A stretch of DNA of 64,000 bases from an uncultured Bacteroidales bacterium (lineage in GTDB: Bacteria > Bacteroidota > Bacteroidia > Bacteroidales > UBA932): assembly GCA_900545245.1 (NCBI GenBank), contig UQYV01000014.1, positions 1 to 64,000 of the forward strand, written 5' to 3'. Each line of letters starts with the position of its first letter. Positions within the stretch are counted from its first letter, which is position 1. The position numbers were made by a program, and so were the translations under genes. The notes under the pieces are model-generated. The model was not told the DNA's origin and did no database searches. It saw only the letters and a program-made list of their open reading frames with translations. Of the stretch, positions 34,764 to 43,085 are shown in pieces.

Positions 34764-35888
34764 TTATTTTACGCTGAAGCGGTAGATGCAGGTCTGCGTG
34801 TAGGTCTGGCCCGGTTCAAGAAGGGTTGAAGGGAAGTTCGGATGGTGTGGCGAATCCGGCCAATGCTGGGTCTCCAGCGCGATGGACTCGCGGTAGCGCA
34901 GAGGCTTGCCGTACTTTCCACAGGTCGTGCCGTCGAAAAAGTTTCCGCTATAGAACTGAAGTCCTGGCTGGTCGGAGAACACCTCAAGAAAACGACCGCT
35001 CTTTGGCTCATAGACGGAAGCATCGAACTCTACTCCGCTCTCCGTCTTGCGGTCAATGCAGAAATTGTGGTCGTAGCCTGCCCCGTTCGCGAGCTGCTCG
35101 TTTTTCTCGCCTATGCGCTCTCCGATTGTATGCGTTTTCCGGAAGTCGAAAGGCGTGCCCTCCACCGGTGCAATTTCGCCGTAAGGAATCGAGTATTCGT
35201 CAATCGGAATGTATGCGGAGGCGTTGATAATCATCTCGTTGTCAAGAATTGTCCCGTTGCCCTCGCCCTTGAGGTTGAAGAACGGATGGTGCGAGATGTT
35301 GAAATATGTCGCTTTGTCGGTCGTTGCACGATAGTTGAGGACAAAGTTGTTTTCAGAGTCCAGAAGGTAGCTCAGGCGGATGTCAATGTTTCCAGGGAAG
35401 CCGTCAAGTCCGTCAGGATGGACGAGATTGAGCACTATGCTCGAATCTGTCACCTCGCAGACGTCCCACACAAGCATATCCACGCCTTTGAGTCCTCCGT
35501 GCAGCGTCTGCCCGTTATTGTTCAGCGGGAAATTGTAGACCTGGTCACCGACTGTGAATGTGCCTCCGGCAATCCTGTTTGCATATGGTCCGACCACAGC
35601 TCCGAGAAATCTCTCTCCCTGATTGTGTACGTAGTCCTCTATATTGTTGTAGCCGAGCACCACGTCCTCGAAAGATCCGTTCTTGTCAGGAGTCCAAAGG
35701 CTCACGACTCTCGCTCCGAAATTGGTGACCTGCATCGTGATGTCTCCTCCGTGGAGTGTGTAGAGCGAAACCGGCTTTCCGTCGACTTCAGTGTTGAAGT
35801 TTTCCGCAGGAATCAGTTCTACCTGATGTTTTGCACCGCATCCAGCGAAAAAGAGCGCCGCAGCGATTAGAAGTAATGTCTTTTTCAT
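34764..35888 (-). CDS. galM: Aldose 1-epimerase, lipoprotein form
   Basis: A 374-residue mutarotase with a lipoprotein signal 'MKKTLLLIAAALFFAGCG' (lipobox AGC), so it is anchored in the envelope rather than cytoplasmic. Family motifs are 'TNFGARVVSLWTPDKNG', 'GPYANRIAGGTF', 'NISHHPFFNLKGEG' (catalytic His), 'GYDHNFCIDR' and 'RESIALETQHWPDSPHHPNF' (catalytic Glu). It interconverts alpha and beta anomers of hexoses such as galactose. It follows the RNA methyltransferase gene by 22 bp on the same strand and may be co-transcribed with it. Confidence 0.92.
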   Translation of the reverse strand: MKKTLLLIAAALFFAGCGAKHQVELIPAENFNTEVDGKPVSLYTLHGGDITMQVTNFGARVVSLWTPDKNGSFEDVVLGYNNIEDYVHNQGERFLGAVVGPYANRIAGGTFTVGDQVYNFPLNNNGQTLHGGLKGVDMLVWDVCEVTDSSIVLNLVHPDGLDGFPGNIDIRLSYLLDSENNFVLNYRATTDKATYFNISHHPFFNLKGEGNGTILDNEMIINASAYIPIDEYSIPYGEIAPVEGTPFDFRKTHTIGERIGEKNEQLANGAGYDHNFCIDRKTESGVEFDASVYEPKSGRFLEVFSDQPGLQFYSGNFFDGTTCGKYGKPLRYRESIALETQHWPDSPHHPNFPSTLLEPGQTYTQTCIYRFSVK

Positions 35889-35910
35889 GTCGTTATGAGT
35901 TTGTTTTTCG

Positions 35911-36543
35911 TTATAATTTTTCTGCGTTTTTTGTCCTTAACCTCTCCAGCGTGAGGTGCCACAGCACAACTCCGGCCGACACCGAAATGTTCAGAGAATG
36001 TTTCATTCCGAACTGCGGAATCTCCAAAGAGAAATCTGAGGCGTCAACGACTTCCTGGCTCACTCCGTCCACTTCATTTCCGAATATGAGGGCATATTTC
36101 TTTGAAGGGATGAGGCCTATATTACTTGTCTCAGCAGCGCTTTCCTGCCTTGTCCCTTCAGCGCTTTCCTGCGTGGCGTATGGCCTGAACCTGTCGAGCT
36201 TGGCGGAGTTCACCGTCTGTTCGACGCTGACGATTGTGTATCCCTCATTCCTCAGCCTCTCCACGGCCACCATCGTGTCTTCGCAGTGCTCCCATCCGAC
36301 GCTGTCCTCCGCTCCGAGTCCAGACTTGTGGATTTCGGCCGATGGCGGCACCGGGCATATCCCGCACAGAAAAACTTTGTCGACTTTGAACGAGTCCGAC
36401 GTCCTGAACACGGATCCGACATTATGGGCGCTTCTCACGTTGTCCAGCACCACAACTATGCCAGAATCCGGAAGTTCCCTATATTTTTCGGAGGAAACTC
36501 GTCCGAGTTCGATGTTCAGAAGCTTGCGGTCTTTTCTCTGCAT
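35911..36543 (-). CDS. SpoU/TrmH-family RNA 2'-O-methyltransferase
   Basis: A 210-residue SPOUT methyltransferase. Motif 1 is 'VLDNVRSAHNVGSVFRTSDS', motif 2 'KYALIFGNEVDGVSQEVVD', motif 3 'EIPQFGMKHSLNISVSAGVV'. The trefoil knot binds S-adenosylmethionine and the enzyme methylates a ribose in tRNA or rRNA. No extra N-terminal substrate domain is present, so TrmL-like activity is possible. A low-complexity insert ('YATQESAEGTRQESAAETS') lies between motifs 1 and 2. It has its own -7 box at 36581-36574, divergent from glyA. Confidence 0.88.
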   Translation of the reverse strand: MQRKDRKLLNIELGRVSSEKYRELPDSGIVVVLDNVRSAHNVGSVFRTSDSFKVDKVFLCGICPVPPSAEIHKSGLGAEDSVGWEHCEDTMVAVERLRNEGYTIVSVEQTVNSAKLDRFRPYATQESAEGTRQESAAETSNIGLIPSKKYALIFGNEVDGVSQEVVDASDFSLEIPQFGMKHSLNISVSAGVVLWHLTLERLRTKNAEKL

Positions 36544-36573
36544 AACGAAGAGTGTTGATAACTTTATTTGTCA

Positions 36574-36610
36574 CAAAGGTAGTCAGAAATAAAAAATAAG
36601 ACTAATTTTG
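36574..36610. promoter_or_regulatory. Divergent promoters of the RNA methyltransferase and glyA
   Basis: Reverse strand: -7 box TACCTTTG at 36581-36574. Forward strand: TAATTTTG at 36603-36610, with a second possible box TAATTTTG at 36618-36625 that would give a nearly leaderless glyA transcript. Confidence 0.55.
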
Positions 36611-36630
36611 CAAGATATAATTTTGACCGC

Positions 36631-37959
36631 ATGAAACAGTATATATCAATTTTTGAGCTTCTTCGGGAAGAGGAGGAGAGACAGACATCGGGACTTGAGC
36701 TCATAGCCTCTGAAAACTATGTCAGCAAGCAGGTGCTTGATGCGCTTGGTTCAATCTGTACGAACAAATACGCGGAAGGCTATCCAAACGCGAGATATTA
36801 CGGCGGCTGCGAGATTATTGACAAGATAGAACAACTTGCCATCGACCGTCTTTGTCAGATTTATGGGGCGGAATATGCGAACGTCCAGCCGCACTCCGGT
36901 GCTCAGGCGAACATGGCCGTGATGATGGCCTGCCTCAAGCCAGGTGACACGTTCATGGGGCTCGATCTTGCGCACGGCGGCCATCTCACCCACGGCTCAC
37001 CTGTAAATATGTCCGGCATACTCTACCATGCCGTGTCTTACGGCCTTGACGAACAAACAGGAAAGATTGACTACGACGCGATGGAGGCCAAGGCTCTCGA
37101 AACCCGCCCGAAACTCATCATCGGCGGTGCCTCTGCCTATTCCCGCGAGTGGAACTATGCGAGGATGAGAGAGATAGCCGACAAGGTCGGAGCCATTCTT
37201 ATGATTGACATGGCGCATACGGCAGGCATCATCGCCGCCGGGCTGCTCAGCAACCCTGTGAAATATGCGCACATCGTGACGTCCACCACGCATAAGACCC
37301 TGCGCGGCCCACGTGGTGGAGTCATCCTCATCGGCAAGGACTTCGACAACCCGTGGGGGCTCAAGACCAATAAGGGAGAGGTGAAAAAGATGTCCCAAAT
37401 CATAAATTCCACGGTATTTCCCGGAGTTCAGGGCGGTCCGCTTGAGCACTGTATCGCCGCAAAGGCAGTTGCCTTCTTCGAGGCGCAGCAACCGGAGTTC
37501 GTGGACTATCAGAAGCAGGTGCTCGCCAATGCCTCCACAATGTGTGACGCCTTCATCCGCCGCGGCTACAAGATCGTCTCCGGCGGCACTGACAACCATC
37601 TGATGCTCATCGATTTGCGCACCAAATTCCCTGACCTTACAGGCAAGATGGCCGAGAAGGAACTCGGCAAGGCGGACATCACCGTGAACAAGAACATGGT
37701 CCCGTTCGACTCCCGCACTCCGTTCTCTACCTCAGGTCTCCGCATCGGCACTCCGGCAGTCACCTCCCGCGGCTTCGTTGAAAAGGATATGGAGTGGATG
37801 GTCGAACTCATCGACACCGTCCTCGACAACGCCTCCCGCCACCTCGATTTTCTCACCGGCAAAACTGACGAAGGACGCGAGGATTACGAGGCCGTTCTTT
37901 CAGCCGCCGCCGACAAGGTCCACAAGATGACTCTCGGCATGCCGCTGAACCGGTGGTAA
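36631..37959 (+). CDS. glyA: Serine hydroxymethyltransferase
   Basis: A 442-residue PLP enzyme that converts serine and tetrahydrofolate to glycine and methylene-tetrahydrofolate. It shows 'ELIASENYVSKQVLDALGS', 'NKYAEGYPNARYYGGCEIID', 'NVQPHSGAQANMAVMMACL', 'IDMAHTAGIIAAGL' and the PLP lysine motif 'TSTTHKTLRGPRGG' (Lys222). The C-terminus is slightly extended relative to the approximately 420-residue E. coli enzyme. It is monocistronic and divergent from the RNA methyltransferase. Confidence 0.97.
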   Translation: MKQYISIFELLREEEERQTSGLELIASENYVSKQVLDALGSICTNKYAEGYPNARYYGGCEIIDKIEQLAIDRLCQIYGAEYANVQPHSGAQANMAVMMACLKPGDTFMGLDLAHGGHLTHGSPVNMSGILYHAVSYGLDEQTGKIDYDAMEAKALETRPKLIIGGASAYSREWNYARMREIADKVGAILMIDMAHTAGIIAAGLLSNPVKYAHIVTSTTHKTLRGPRGGVILIGKDFDNPWGLKTNKGEVKKMSQIINSTVFPGVQGGPLEHCIAAKAVAFFEAQQPEFVDYQKQVLANASTMCDAFIRRGYKIVSGGTDNHLMLIDLRTKFPDLTGKMAEKELGKADITVNKNMVPFDSRTPFSTSGLRIGTPAVTSRGFVEKDMEWMVELIDTVLDNASRHLDFLTGKTDEGREDYEAVLSAAADKVHKMTLGMPLNRW

Positions 37960-37963
37960 TCTT

Positions 37964-38755
37964 CTACTTGAAAATGTCGTTGAGGATCGCCGCGAGCCGC
38001 AGGCCACCGCGAAGAAGCTGCTGCTCGATGGTCGGAGTCCATCTGCTGACGTAGTCGTAGGAAAGCTTGGAGCCTACAGGGGTCTCGTCGTAGATTTCCT
38101 TTGAGATTTCATAAGTCTGCCTGCCCCAGTCGGACACGCTGCCCTCTGCAATGGCCTTGTTCTCGGCTTTCCCGTAAGTGTCGATCTGCTCGACCCATTC
38201 CGTGTAGGTCCATTTGTGGGCGCTCTCTATGAGAGATGAATCCCAGATGGAATGCAGGTTCTTTCCGCTTCCGAAATACTGAATCTGCCATCTGTTGCCT
38301 CCGCGGTCAGATCTGTGTCCCATGTGCATCGGGCAATGCATGTCTCCCGTAAGGTGAACGAGAAACTTGAGTGCGAGTGCCTTACCCTCCTTGTCCAGTT
38401 TCCCGCTCTTGAGGGCGGCAATCTGCTCCTCTATGGCTCTGATCACGTCTCCGTGCTCGTTGAGCGCCGCATTTTCGAAGGTCTCATCGGCGTCGATATT
38501 CTTGTAATGCCATGTGCTCGTGTGTCTGAACTCCGGAGTGTGGCTGGCATTGTCCATCCAATTTGCCCAATAGACGATGGATTTCCCGTCCAGAATCTCA
38601 GAGATCTGTTTTTTTGCCTTCTTTGTCAAGTGCTTCTGGGCAATCGCGCAGGTCACGTCATGCCCTTTCTGCCCCCAAGAGTAACCATTCACAGTCGCTG
38701 CGAGCAGTCCCGCTCCAAGGCAGGCCAACTTCAATAATTTGCTTAAATTCATCAT
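37964..38755 (-). CDS. S1/P1-type nuclease
   Basis: A 263-residue exported zinc nuclease. A signal peptide of about 24 residues precedes 'YSWGQKGHDVTCAIAQ'; the Trp at the mature N-terminus and the His are zinc ligands in this family. Further ligands are in 'YWANWMDNASHTPEF' (Asp), 'FLVHLTGDMHCPMHMGH' (His, Asp, His) and 'NLHSIWDSSLIE' (His, Asp). It cleaves single-stranded DNA and RNA, probably in the periplasm, for nucleotide scavenging. It converges on glyA with a 4-bp gap. No TAnnTTTG box was found upstream. Confidence 0.92.
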   Translation of the reverse strand: MMNLSKLLKLACLGAGLLAATVNGYSWGQKGHDVTCAIAQKHLTKKAKKQISEILDGKSIVYWANWMDNASHTPEFRHTSTWHYKNIDADETFENAALNEHGDVIRAIEEQIAALKSGKLDKEGKALALKFLVHLTGDMHCPMHMGHRSDRGGNRWQIQYFGSGKNLHSIWDSSLIESAHKWTYTEWVEQIDTYGKAENKAIAEGSVSDWGRQTYEISKEIYDETPVGSKLSYDYVSRWTPTIEQQLLRGGLRLAAILNDIFK

Positions 38756-38874
38756 TTTTTTTGTCTTTATAATGTCTAATACTTAGTCGGTTATATTATT
38801 AATGTTTCTATAATTTCATACGCCACTTTTCTACGTTCTTCGGCTTCTTATGCGGGAGACACCATAGCCCCCCT

Positions 38875-39462
38875 TTACCACTTGTTGTAGTGAATCTTCG
38901 TAGGATCCCACTTGTCTTTCGGCTGGAAGTCGCCGTCAGGATGGCCTACGGGAACTACGCAGAGAGGGTGTATAAAGGACGGAATGGCGAGAGCCTCGCG
39001 GACGATTTCCGCGCGCTCACTGTCCGATGCCGCGGTCCATACTGCTCCAAGTCCCATGGCTTCTGCCGCGAGCAGCAGGTTTTCAGTTGCCGCAGAGCAG
39101 TCATGTGTCCAAAATTTCTCGCTGACCGATGTGTCTCCGCAGACTACGATGGCGAGCGGCGCCGTGTCGAGCCGGGCATACGGCATTTTCTCCGCCATCG
39201 ACAAAAGTTTTTCCTTGTCTGTCACCACCACAAACCTCCATGGCTGCTTGTTCAGAGCGCTTGGCGCTGCCATAGCCGCCTTGAGCAGAGTCTCGACCTG
39301 TTTCTCCGAGACAGGCTCGGAGGTGAATTTGCGCACGGACTTGCGTGCAAAGATGTTGTTCAGAACATCTTCGGTGTTCCGGACATTGGAATTGTTGCTA
39401 CATGATGCCATTGCGATAAGCGTTGCGCCCGCGAGAGCGAGCAGTTTTACAAACTTTTTCAT
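38875..39462 (-). CDS. Nitroreductase-family protein with lipoprotein signal
   Basis: A 195-residue protein. The first about 20 residues form a lipoprotein signal ('MKKFVKLLALAGATLIAMAS', then Cys). The rest is a nitroreductase: 'NNIFARKSVRKFTSEPVSEK' and 'AAMAAPSALNKQPWRFVVVT' bind FMN, and 'AATENLLLAAEAMGLGAVWT' and 'VVPVGHPDGDFQPKDKWD' complete the fold. Nitroreductases reduce quinones or nitro compounds with NAD(P)H and are normally cytoplasmic, so an envelope location is odd. The start at 39462 is fixed by a full promoter at 39522-39491. Confidence 0.85.
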   Translation of the reverse strand: MKKFVKLLALAGATLIAMASCSNNSNVRNTEDVLNNIFARKSVRKFTSEPVSEKQVETLLKAAMAAPSALNKQPWRFVVVTDKEKLLSMAEKMPYARLDTAPLAIVVCGDTSVSEKFWTHDCSAATENLLLAAEAMGLGAVWTAASDSERAEIVREALAIPSFIHPLCVVPVGHPDGDFQPKDKWDPTKIHYNKW

Positions 39463-39490
39463 GTTTCTATAATGGGTAGTTCTTCGAATC

Positions 39491-39522
39491 AAAATTAGAA
39501 ATTAGCTTTTGGAAAAGCAAAT
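39491..39522 (-). promoter_or_regulatory. Full -33/-7 promoter of the nitroreductase gene
   Basis: On the reverse strand TTTG (39522-39519), 20 bp, then TAATTTTG (39498-39491). Both elements and spacing match the Bacteroidetes consensus, and the ATG at 39462 is 28 bp downstream. Confidence 0.7.
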
Positions 39523-39571
39523 TTTTACTTTAGAAAGATTGTGGCGAAACAGGCATCTGCTGACGTCTTGA

Positions 39572-39584
39572 TGACAATTTGTCA
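39572..39584 (+). promoter_or_regulatory. Candidate heat-shock palindrome upstream of groES
   Basis: TGACAATTTGTCA is a perfect 13-bp palindrome about 90 bp before the groES ATG. A close version lies upstream of htpG (19258-19270). Confidence 0.5.
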
Positions 39585-39673
39585 GTCTTTGGCCGTTGGC
39601 ACTTTGTTTGTCCTTTTCTTGACCGGCTCCACGAGGAGCATTATGAAGTATAACACTTAAAATACTATAAATT

Positions 39674-39940
39674 ATGATCAAACCATTGGCAGACAGAGTG
39701 GTCGTTGAGCCTAAGGAGGCGGAGACCAAGACAGCTTCAGGACTTTATATTCCTGACACGGCAAAGGAAAAGCCGCAGCAGGGAACCGTAATTGCGGTTG
39801 GTCCCGGCACCAAGGATGTTGAGATGGAGGTTAAGGTCGGTGATGTTGTGCTCTATGGCAAATATGCCGGTACAGAGGTCTCATTCGAAGACAAGAAATA
39901 CCTCATTATGAAACAGTCAGACATTCTGGCAATCATCTAA
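39674..39940 (+). CDS. groES: Co-chaperonin GroES
   Basis: An 88-residue Hsp10 that caps the GroEL ring. It has 'IKPLADRVVVEPKEAETKTA' at the N-terminus, the mobile loop 'TKTASGLYIPDTAKEKPQQG', and 'GDVVLYGKYAGTEVSFEDKK' followed by 'YLIMKQSDILAII'. Length is slightly shorter than the E. coli protein (97). groEL follows 69 bp downstream, giving the standard groESL operon. Confidence 0.97.
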   Translation: MIKPLADRVVVEPKEAETKTASGLYIPDTAKEKPQQGTVIAVGPGTKDVEMEVKVGDVVLYGKYAGTEVSFEDKKYLIMKQSDILAII

Positions 39941-40009
39941 TTTACAGTTTATACCGATTTGAGCAGTATTTTTTAGGATAGATTCGTATTCGAAGAACAA
40001 ATTAATATT

Positions 40010-41641
40010 ATGGCAAAGGAAATAAAATTCAATATCGACGCGCGTGCCCAAATGAAAGAGGGCGCAGACGCATTGGCAAATGCAGTGAAGGTGACGCTTG
40101 GTCCTAAGGGACGTAACGTTGTAATAGACAAGAAATTCGGTGCTCCACAGGTAACAAAGGATGGTGTCACCGTCGCAAAGGAAGTGGAACTTGAGGACAG
40201 GTTCGCCAATATGGGTGCGCAGATGGTCAAGGAAGTGGCTTCCAAGACTAACGAGCAGGCCGGTGATGGTACTACAACGGCAACAGTGCTCGCACAGGCG
40301 ATAATCAATGTCGGCCTCAAGAACGTCACTGCCGGAGCTAATCCTATGGACCTCAAGAGGGGTATAGACAAGGCTGTCGCTGCGGTTGTCGAGAACCTCA
40401 AGGCGCAGTCGCAGGAAGTGGGCGACAACTATGCGAAGATCGAACAGGTCGGAACAATTTCGGCCAACAACGACAACTACATCGGAAAGCTCATCGCAGA
40501 CGCAATGTCCAAAGTGAAGAAAGACGGTGTAATTACAGTTGAGGAGGCAAAGGGTACCGAGACTGAAGTCAAGGTTGTTGAGGGCATGCAGTTCGATAGG
40601 GGATACATTTCTCCGTACTTCATGACCAACGGTGACAAGATGGAGGCCGTGCTCGATGATCCTCGCATCCTCATCACCGACAAGAAAGTCTCTACAATGA
40701 AGGATCTTCTCCCGATTCTCGAGCCTATCGCAAGGGAGGGAAAGTCACTCCTCATTATTGCCGAGGATGTTGATGGCGAAGCACTTACAACTCTCGTTGT
40801 GAACAAGCTCCGTGGCACGCTTAAGATTGCTGCCGTCAAGGCACCAGGCTTCGGCGACCGGAGAAAGGAAATGCTTCAGGACATCGCTACCCTTACCGGT
40901 GGTATCGTAGTGTCAGAGGAAAGGGGATTCACCCTTGAGAACTGCACTCCGGATATGCTCGGACGCGCCGAGAAGGTGGTCATCACCAAGGAGAATACGA
41001 CCATAGTGAATGGTCAGGGCGACAAGGAGGCAATTGCAGAGCGTGCAAACCTCATCCGCAAGCAGATTGAAACTACAACTTCAGACTACGACCGCGAGAA
41101 GCTTCAGGAGCGTCTCGGCAAGCTCGCCGGCGGTGTGGCTGTGCTCTACGTGGGTGCAACAACCGAAGTCGAGATGAAGGAAAAGAAAGACCGTGTGGAG
41201 GATGCCCTCAATGCAACCCGTGCGGCAGTCGAGGAAGGTATCGTGCCGGGCGGTGGAGTCGCTTACATCCGTGCAGCCGAGGCTTTGAAAGAGCTCAAAG
41301 GCGAGAACGAAGATGAAACCACAGGTATCCACATCGTTGCAGCGGCAATCGAGGAGCCTCTCCGTCAGATTGCAGCCAATGCAGGTCTTGAAGGCAGCGT
41401 GATTGTCAACAAGATTCGTGAAGGGATGGGAGATTTCGGATTCAACGCCCGCACTGAGGAGTATGTGAATATGTTCGAAGCCGGCGTAATCGACCCGACC
41501 AAGGTTTCACGTGTGGCTCTCGAGAATGCGGCATCCGTTGCCGGAATGTTCCTCACCACGGAGTGCGCAATTGCCGACCTTCCTGAAAAGGAGGCTCCTG
41601 CAATGCCTGCCGGCGGTGCAGGAATGGGCGGAATGATGTAA
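40010..41641 (+). CDS. groEL: Chaperonin GroEL
   Basis: A 543-residue Hsp60. It contains 'VKVTLGPKGRNVVIDKKFGA', the ATP motif 'DGTTTATVLAQAI', apical-domain 'RGYISPYFMTNGDKMEAVL', 'KAPGFGDRRKEMLQDIATLT', 'VEEGIVPGGGVAYIRA' and the C-terminal 'GGAGMGGMM' tail. It folds proteins with GroES in the cytoplasm. It is second in the groESL operon. A family 2 repeat and a bidirectional terminator lie downstream. Confidence 0.98.
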   Translation: MAKEIKFNIDARAQMKEGADALANAVKVTLGPKGRNVVIDKKFGAPQVTKDGVTVAKEVELEDRFANMGAQMVKEVASKTNEQAGDGTTTATVLAQAIINVGLKNVTAGANPMDLKRGIDKAVAAVVENLKAQSQEVGDNYAKIEQVGTISANNDNYIGKLIADAMSKVKKDGVITVEEAKGTETEVKVVEGMQFDRGYISPYFMTNGDKMEAVLDDPRILITDKKVSTMKDLLPILEPIAREGKSLLIIAEDVDGEALTTLVVNKLRGTLKIAAVKAPGFGDRRKEMLQDIATLTGGIVVSEERGFTLENCTPDMLGRAEKVVITKENTTIVNGQGDKEAIAERANLIRKQIETTTSDYDREKLQERLGKLAGGVAVLYVGATTEVEMKEKKDRVEDALNATRAAVEEGIVPGGGVAYIRAAEALKELKGENEDETTGIHIVAAAIEEPLRQIAANAGLEGSVIVNKIREGMGDFGFNARTEEYVNMFEAGVIDPTKVSRVALENAASVAGMFLTTECAIADLPEKEAPAMPAGGAGMGGMM

Positions 41642-41663
41642 TGGACGGAGTTGTCTAAACGGT

Positions 41664-41775
41664 ACGCTTGCTTCGTTGCCGGCGAGAGACATAATCCTCA
41701 CAACCGGGAGGTTGCTCCGGTTATGTTTCCGCCTTGCGCCTTGCAATCGCACCATTTATACAACTCCTCTATATA
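41664..41775 (+). repeat. Dispersed hairpin repeat, family 2, copy C
   Basis: Shares the ATCCTCACAACC...AGGTTGCTCCGGTTAT core and the CCTTGC/CGCCTTGCA tail with copies A and B, but is more divergent. It lies between the groEL stop and its terminator, the same placement as copy A. Confidence 0.65.
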
Positions 41776-41791
41776 GGATACTTAAAAAGAT

Positions 41792-41826
41792 GAGAGTGAC
41801 CAAAAAGTTTTTAGCCACTCTCTTTT
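41792..41826. terminator. Bidirectional terminator between groEL and luxS
   Basis: GAGAGTG (41792-41798) and CACTCTC (41816-41822) form the stem, followed by TTTT on the forward strand and preceded by A-rich sequence that gives Ts on the reverse strand. Confidence 0.7.
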
Positions 41827-42295
41827 ATAATATCCTCTCAAACGGGTCAAGTGAAAAGCCTGCAGCAAGAGCCTCTCGGGCAGCCTTCTGCGCTCCCTCG
41901 AGGGAAAGGTCACGGTAGTTGCCGCATTGGATTTCATTGGCGGCCGGCACTTCTTTCGCTTCAATTGCGTCATTCAGAGCAGCGATAAGCGCATCCCTCA
42001 TTTCGCGGACTTCACGTTCTCCCCAGATTGAAACATAATATCCTGTCCTGCATCCCATCGGGCTCAGGTCAATCACTCCGTCAATATGGCGCCGCAGATT
42101 CTCCGCCAACAGGTGCTCCAGTGCGTGCAGTGCATCTGTAGCGAGTGCCTGGTGGTTCGGCTGACAGAACCGCAGGTCAAACTTTGTCACCTTATCTCCG
42201 TGCATCCCCTCCAGAACGCAACACTTTCTTATATATGGAGCCTTCACTTTCCTGTGGTCAAAGGTAAAACTCTCCACTTTTACTTCGTTTTCCAT
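41825..42295 (-). CDS. luxS: S-ribosylhomocysteine lyase
   Basis: A 156-residue LuxS. The metal site is 'HALEH' (His57, Glu60, His61) plus a later Cys in 'NEIQCGNYRD'. The catalytic Cys is in 'SPMGCRTGYYVS' (Cys82). 'VTKFDLRFCQPN' is also diagnostic. It splits S-ribosylhomocysteine to homocysteine and the AI-2 precursor DPD. The ATG at 42295 gives the usual length; an in-frame TTG at 42325 would overlap the upstream stop. It follows the nucleosidase gene by 22 bp, matching the two-step detoxification of S-adenosylhomocysteine. Confidence 0.95.
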   Translation of the reverse strand: MENEVKVESFTFDHRKVKAPYIRKCCVLEGMHGDKVTKFDLRFCQPNHQALATDALHALEHLLAENLRRHIDGVIDLSPMGCRTGYYVSIWGEREVREMRDALIAALNDAIEAKEVPAANEIQCGNYRDLSLEGAQKAAREALAAGFSLDPFERIL

Positions 42296-42317
42296 CGTTT
42301 TTGTAAATATAACCGCC

Positions 42318-42833
42318 TTATTCAAAATCCTTTAAAATTGCCCTAACCTCATCCCAAGTCTCGTCTTCCGAGTGACGGATGCTATGTTCATATTTGTCGA
42401 GACAGAGGTTGTCGCTCACGATTTTCACCGCTCCACACAAAGGTAGCGGAAAGTCGGCGATATAATTGAGTTCCATATCAAAGGCACAAGGCTCGACAAT
42501 GTCGGTCTTCAGCACAAAGCAGTTGCTCGTATAACAGGGTACGCCACCTTTCGCTGCAAGTTCATAGCCATTTCTCCAGTCTTCGAACTCAACGACGTTT
42601 TCCATCAGCCGCCAGGTTTTCGAAACCTTCACGACAGTCCCAACCGGAATTGAATTGCTTCCGCAAAATCCCAAGTTCACAATCCGTTCATTTTCAATGC
42701 CTTTGCGAAACAGCAACTGCGAGCAGCACCGTATCACATTTCCGGCGCCCACCCCGGTCTTCACAATCTCGTATTCCCCAAGGTGCTTTTTCGCCAGCCT
42801 CAGTTCGTCTTCTGTTGCAACAAGTATGATCAT
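42318..42833 (-). CDS. MTA/SAH nucleosidase-type phosphorylase-family protein
   Basis: A 171-residue protein with the purine-nucleoside-phosphorylase fold pattern: 'MIILVATEDELRLAKKHL', 'IVKTGVGAGNVIRCCSQLLF', 'IVNLGFCGSNSIPVG', 'CAFDMELNYIAD' (vDME motif) and 'VKIVSDNLC' (SD motif with catalytic Asp). It is shorter than E. coli MTN (232 residues). It probably hydrolyses S-adenosylhomocysteine or methylthioadenosine, supplying LuxS, whose gene follows in the same operon. Exact substrate preference is not provable here. Confidence 0.82.
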   Translation of the reverse strand: MIILVATEDELRLAKKHLGEYEIVKTGVGAGNVIRCCSQLLFRKGIENERIVNLGFCGSNSIPVGTVVKVSKTWRLMENVVEFEDWRNGYELAAKGGVPCYTSNCFVLKTDIVEPCAFDMELNYIADFPLPLCGAVKIVSDNLCLDKYEHSIRHSEDETWDEVRAILKDFE

Positions 42834-42955
42834 CCGTACTAAATAGTTGGTTTGTTAATATGTGTTTGTATACTTCGTCTGTCGCTTTTTCTGCCGGGTG
42901 TCACCCCCCCCGCTTATCTGTCCACCTTACCCCTTACCTAAAGAGGGGCCGACTA

Positions 42956-43079
42956 AAAAGTCCCGAAGGGACCGCGCCGGAGCGCGAGATACCCCTAATA
43001 GGGGTCGCAGACGTTAGTCTGCGGGGGTTAGGAAGTCCGGAGGAGGGGGAACAAAAGACTTTTTGGTCACCCTCCTCCA
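42956..43079 (-). repeat. Dispersed intergenic repeat, family 1, copy 2
   Basis: Read on the reverse strand it closely matches 2098-2217: GAGGGTGACCAAAAAGTC, TTCCTAACCCCCGCAGACT, CGACCCCTATTAGGGGTAT and TCCCTTCGGGACTTT. It lies immediately after the stop codon of the Ig/EF-Tu-like lipoprotein, and its GGAGGAGGG/CCCTCCTCC hairpin can terminate that gene. The flanking region 42834-42955 shows no gene. Confidence 0.75.
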
Positions 43080-43085
43080 GAATTG

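Noticed and set aside
36618..36625. Second TAATTTTG box before glyA as the main promoter
   Set aside because: It would leave a leaderless transcript; the box at 36603 gives a normal leader, so it is only mentioned as an alternative.
39597..39611. Sigma-54-like TGGCAC...TTGT upstream of groES
   Set aside because: The -12 element lacks the GC, and nothing in the window supports RpoN control.
42904..42911. Run of eight C in the luxS/lipoprotein intergenic region as a phase-variable tract
   Set aside because: It is not placed inside a recognisable promoter or coding frame.
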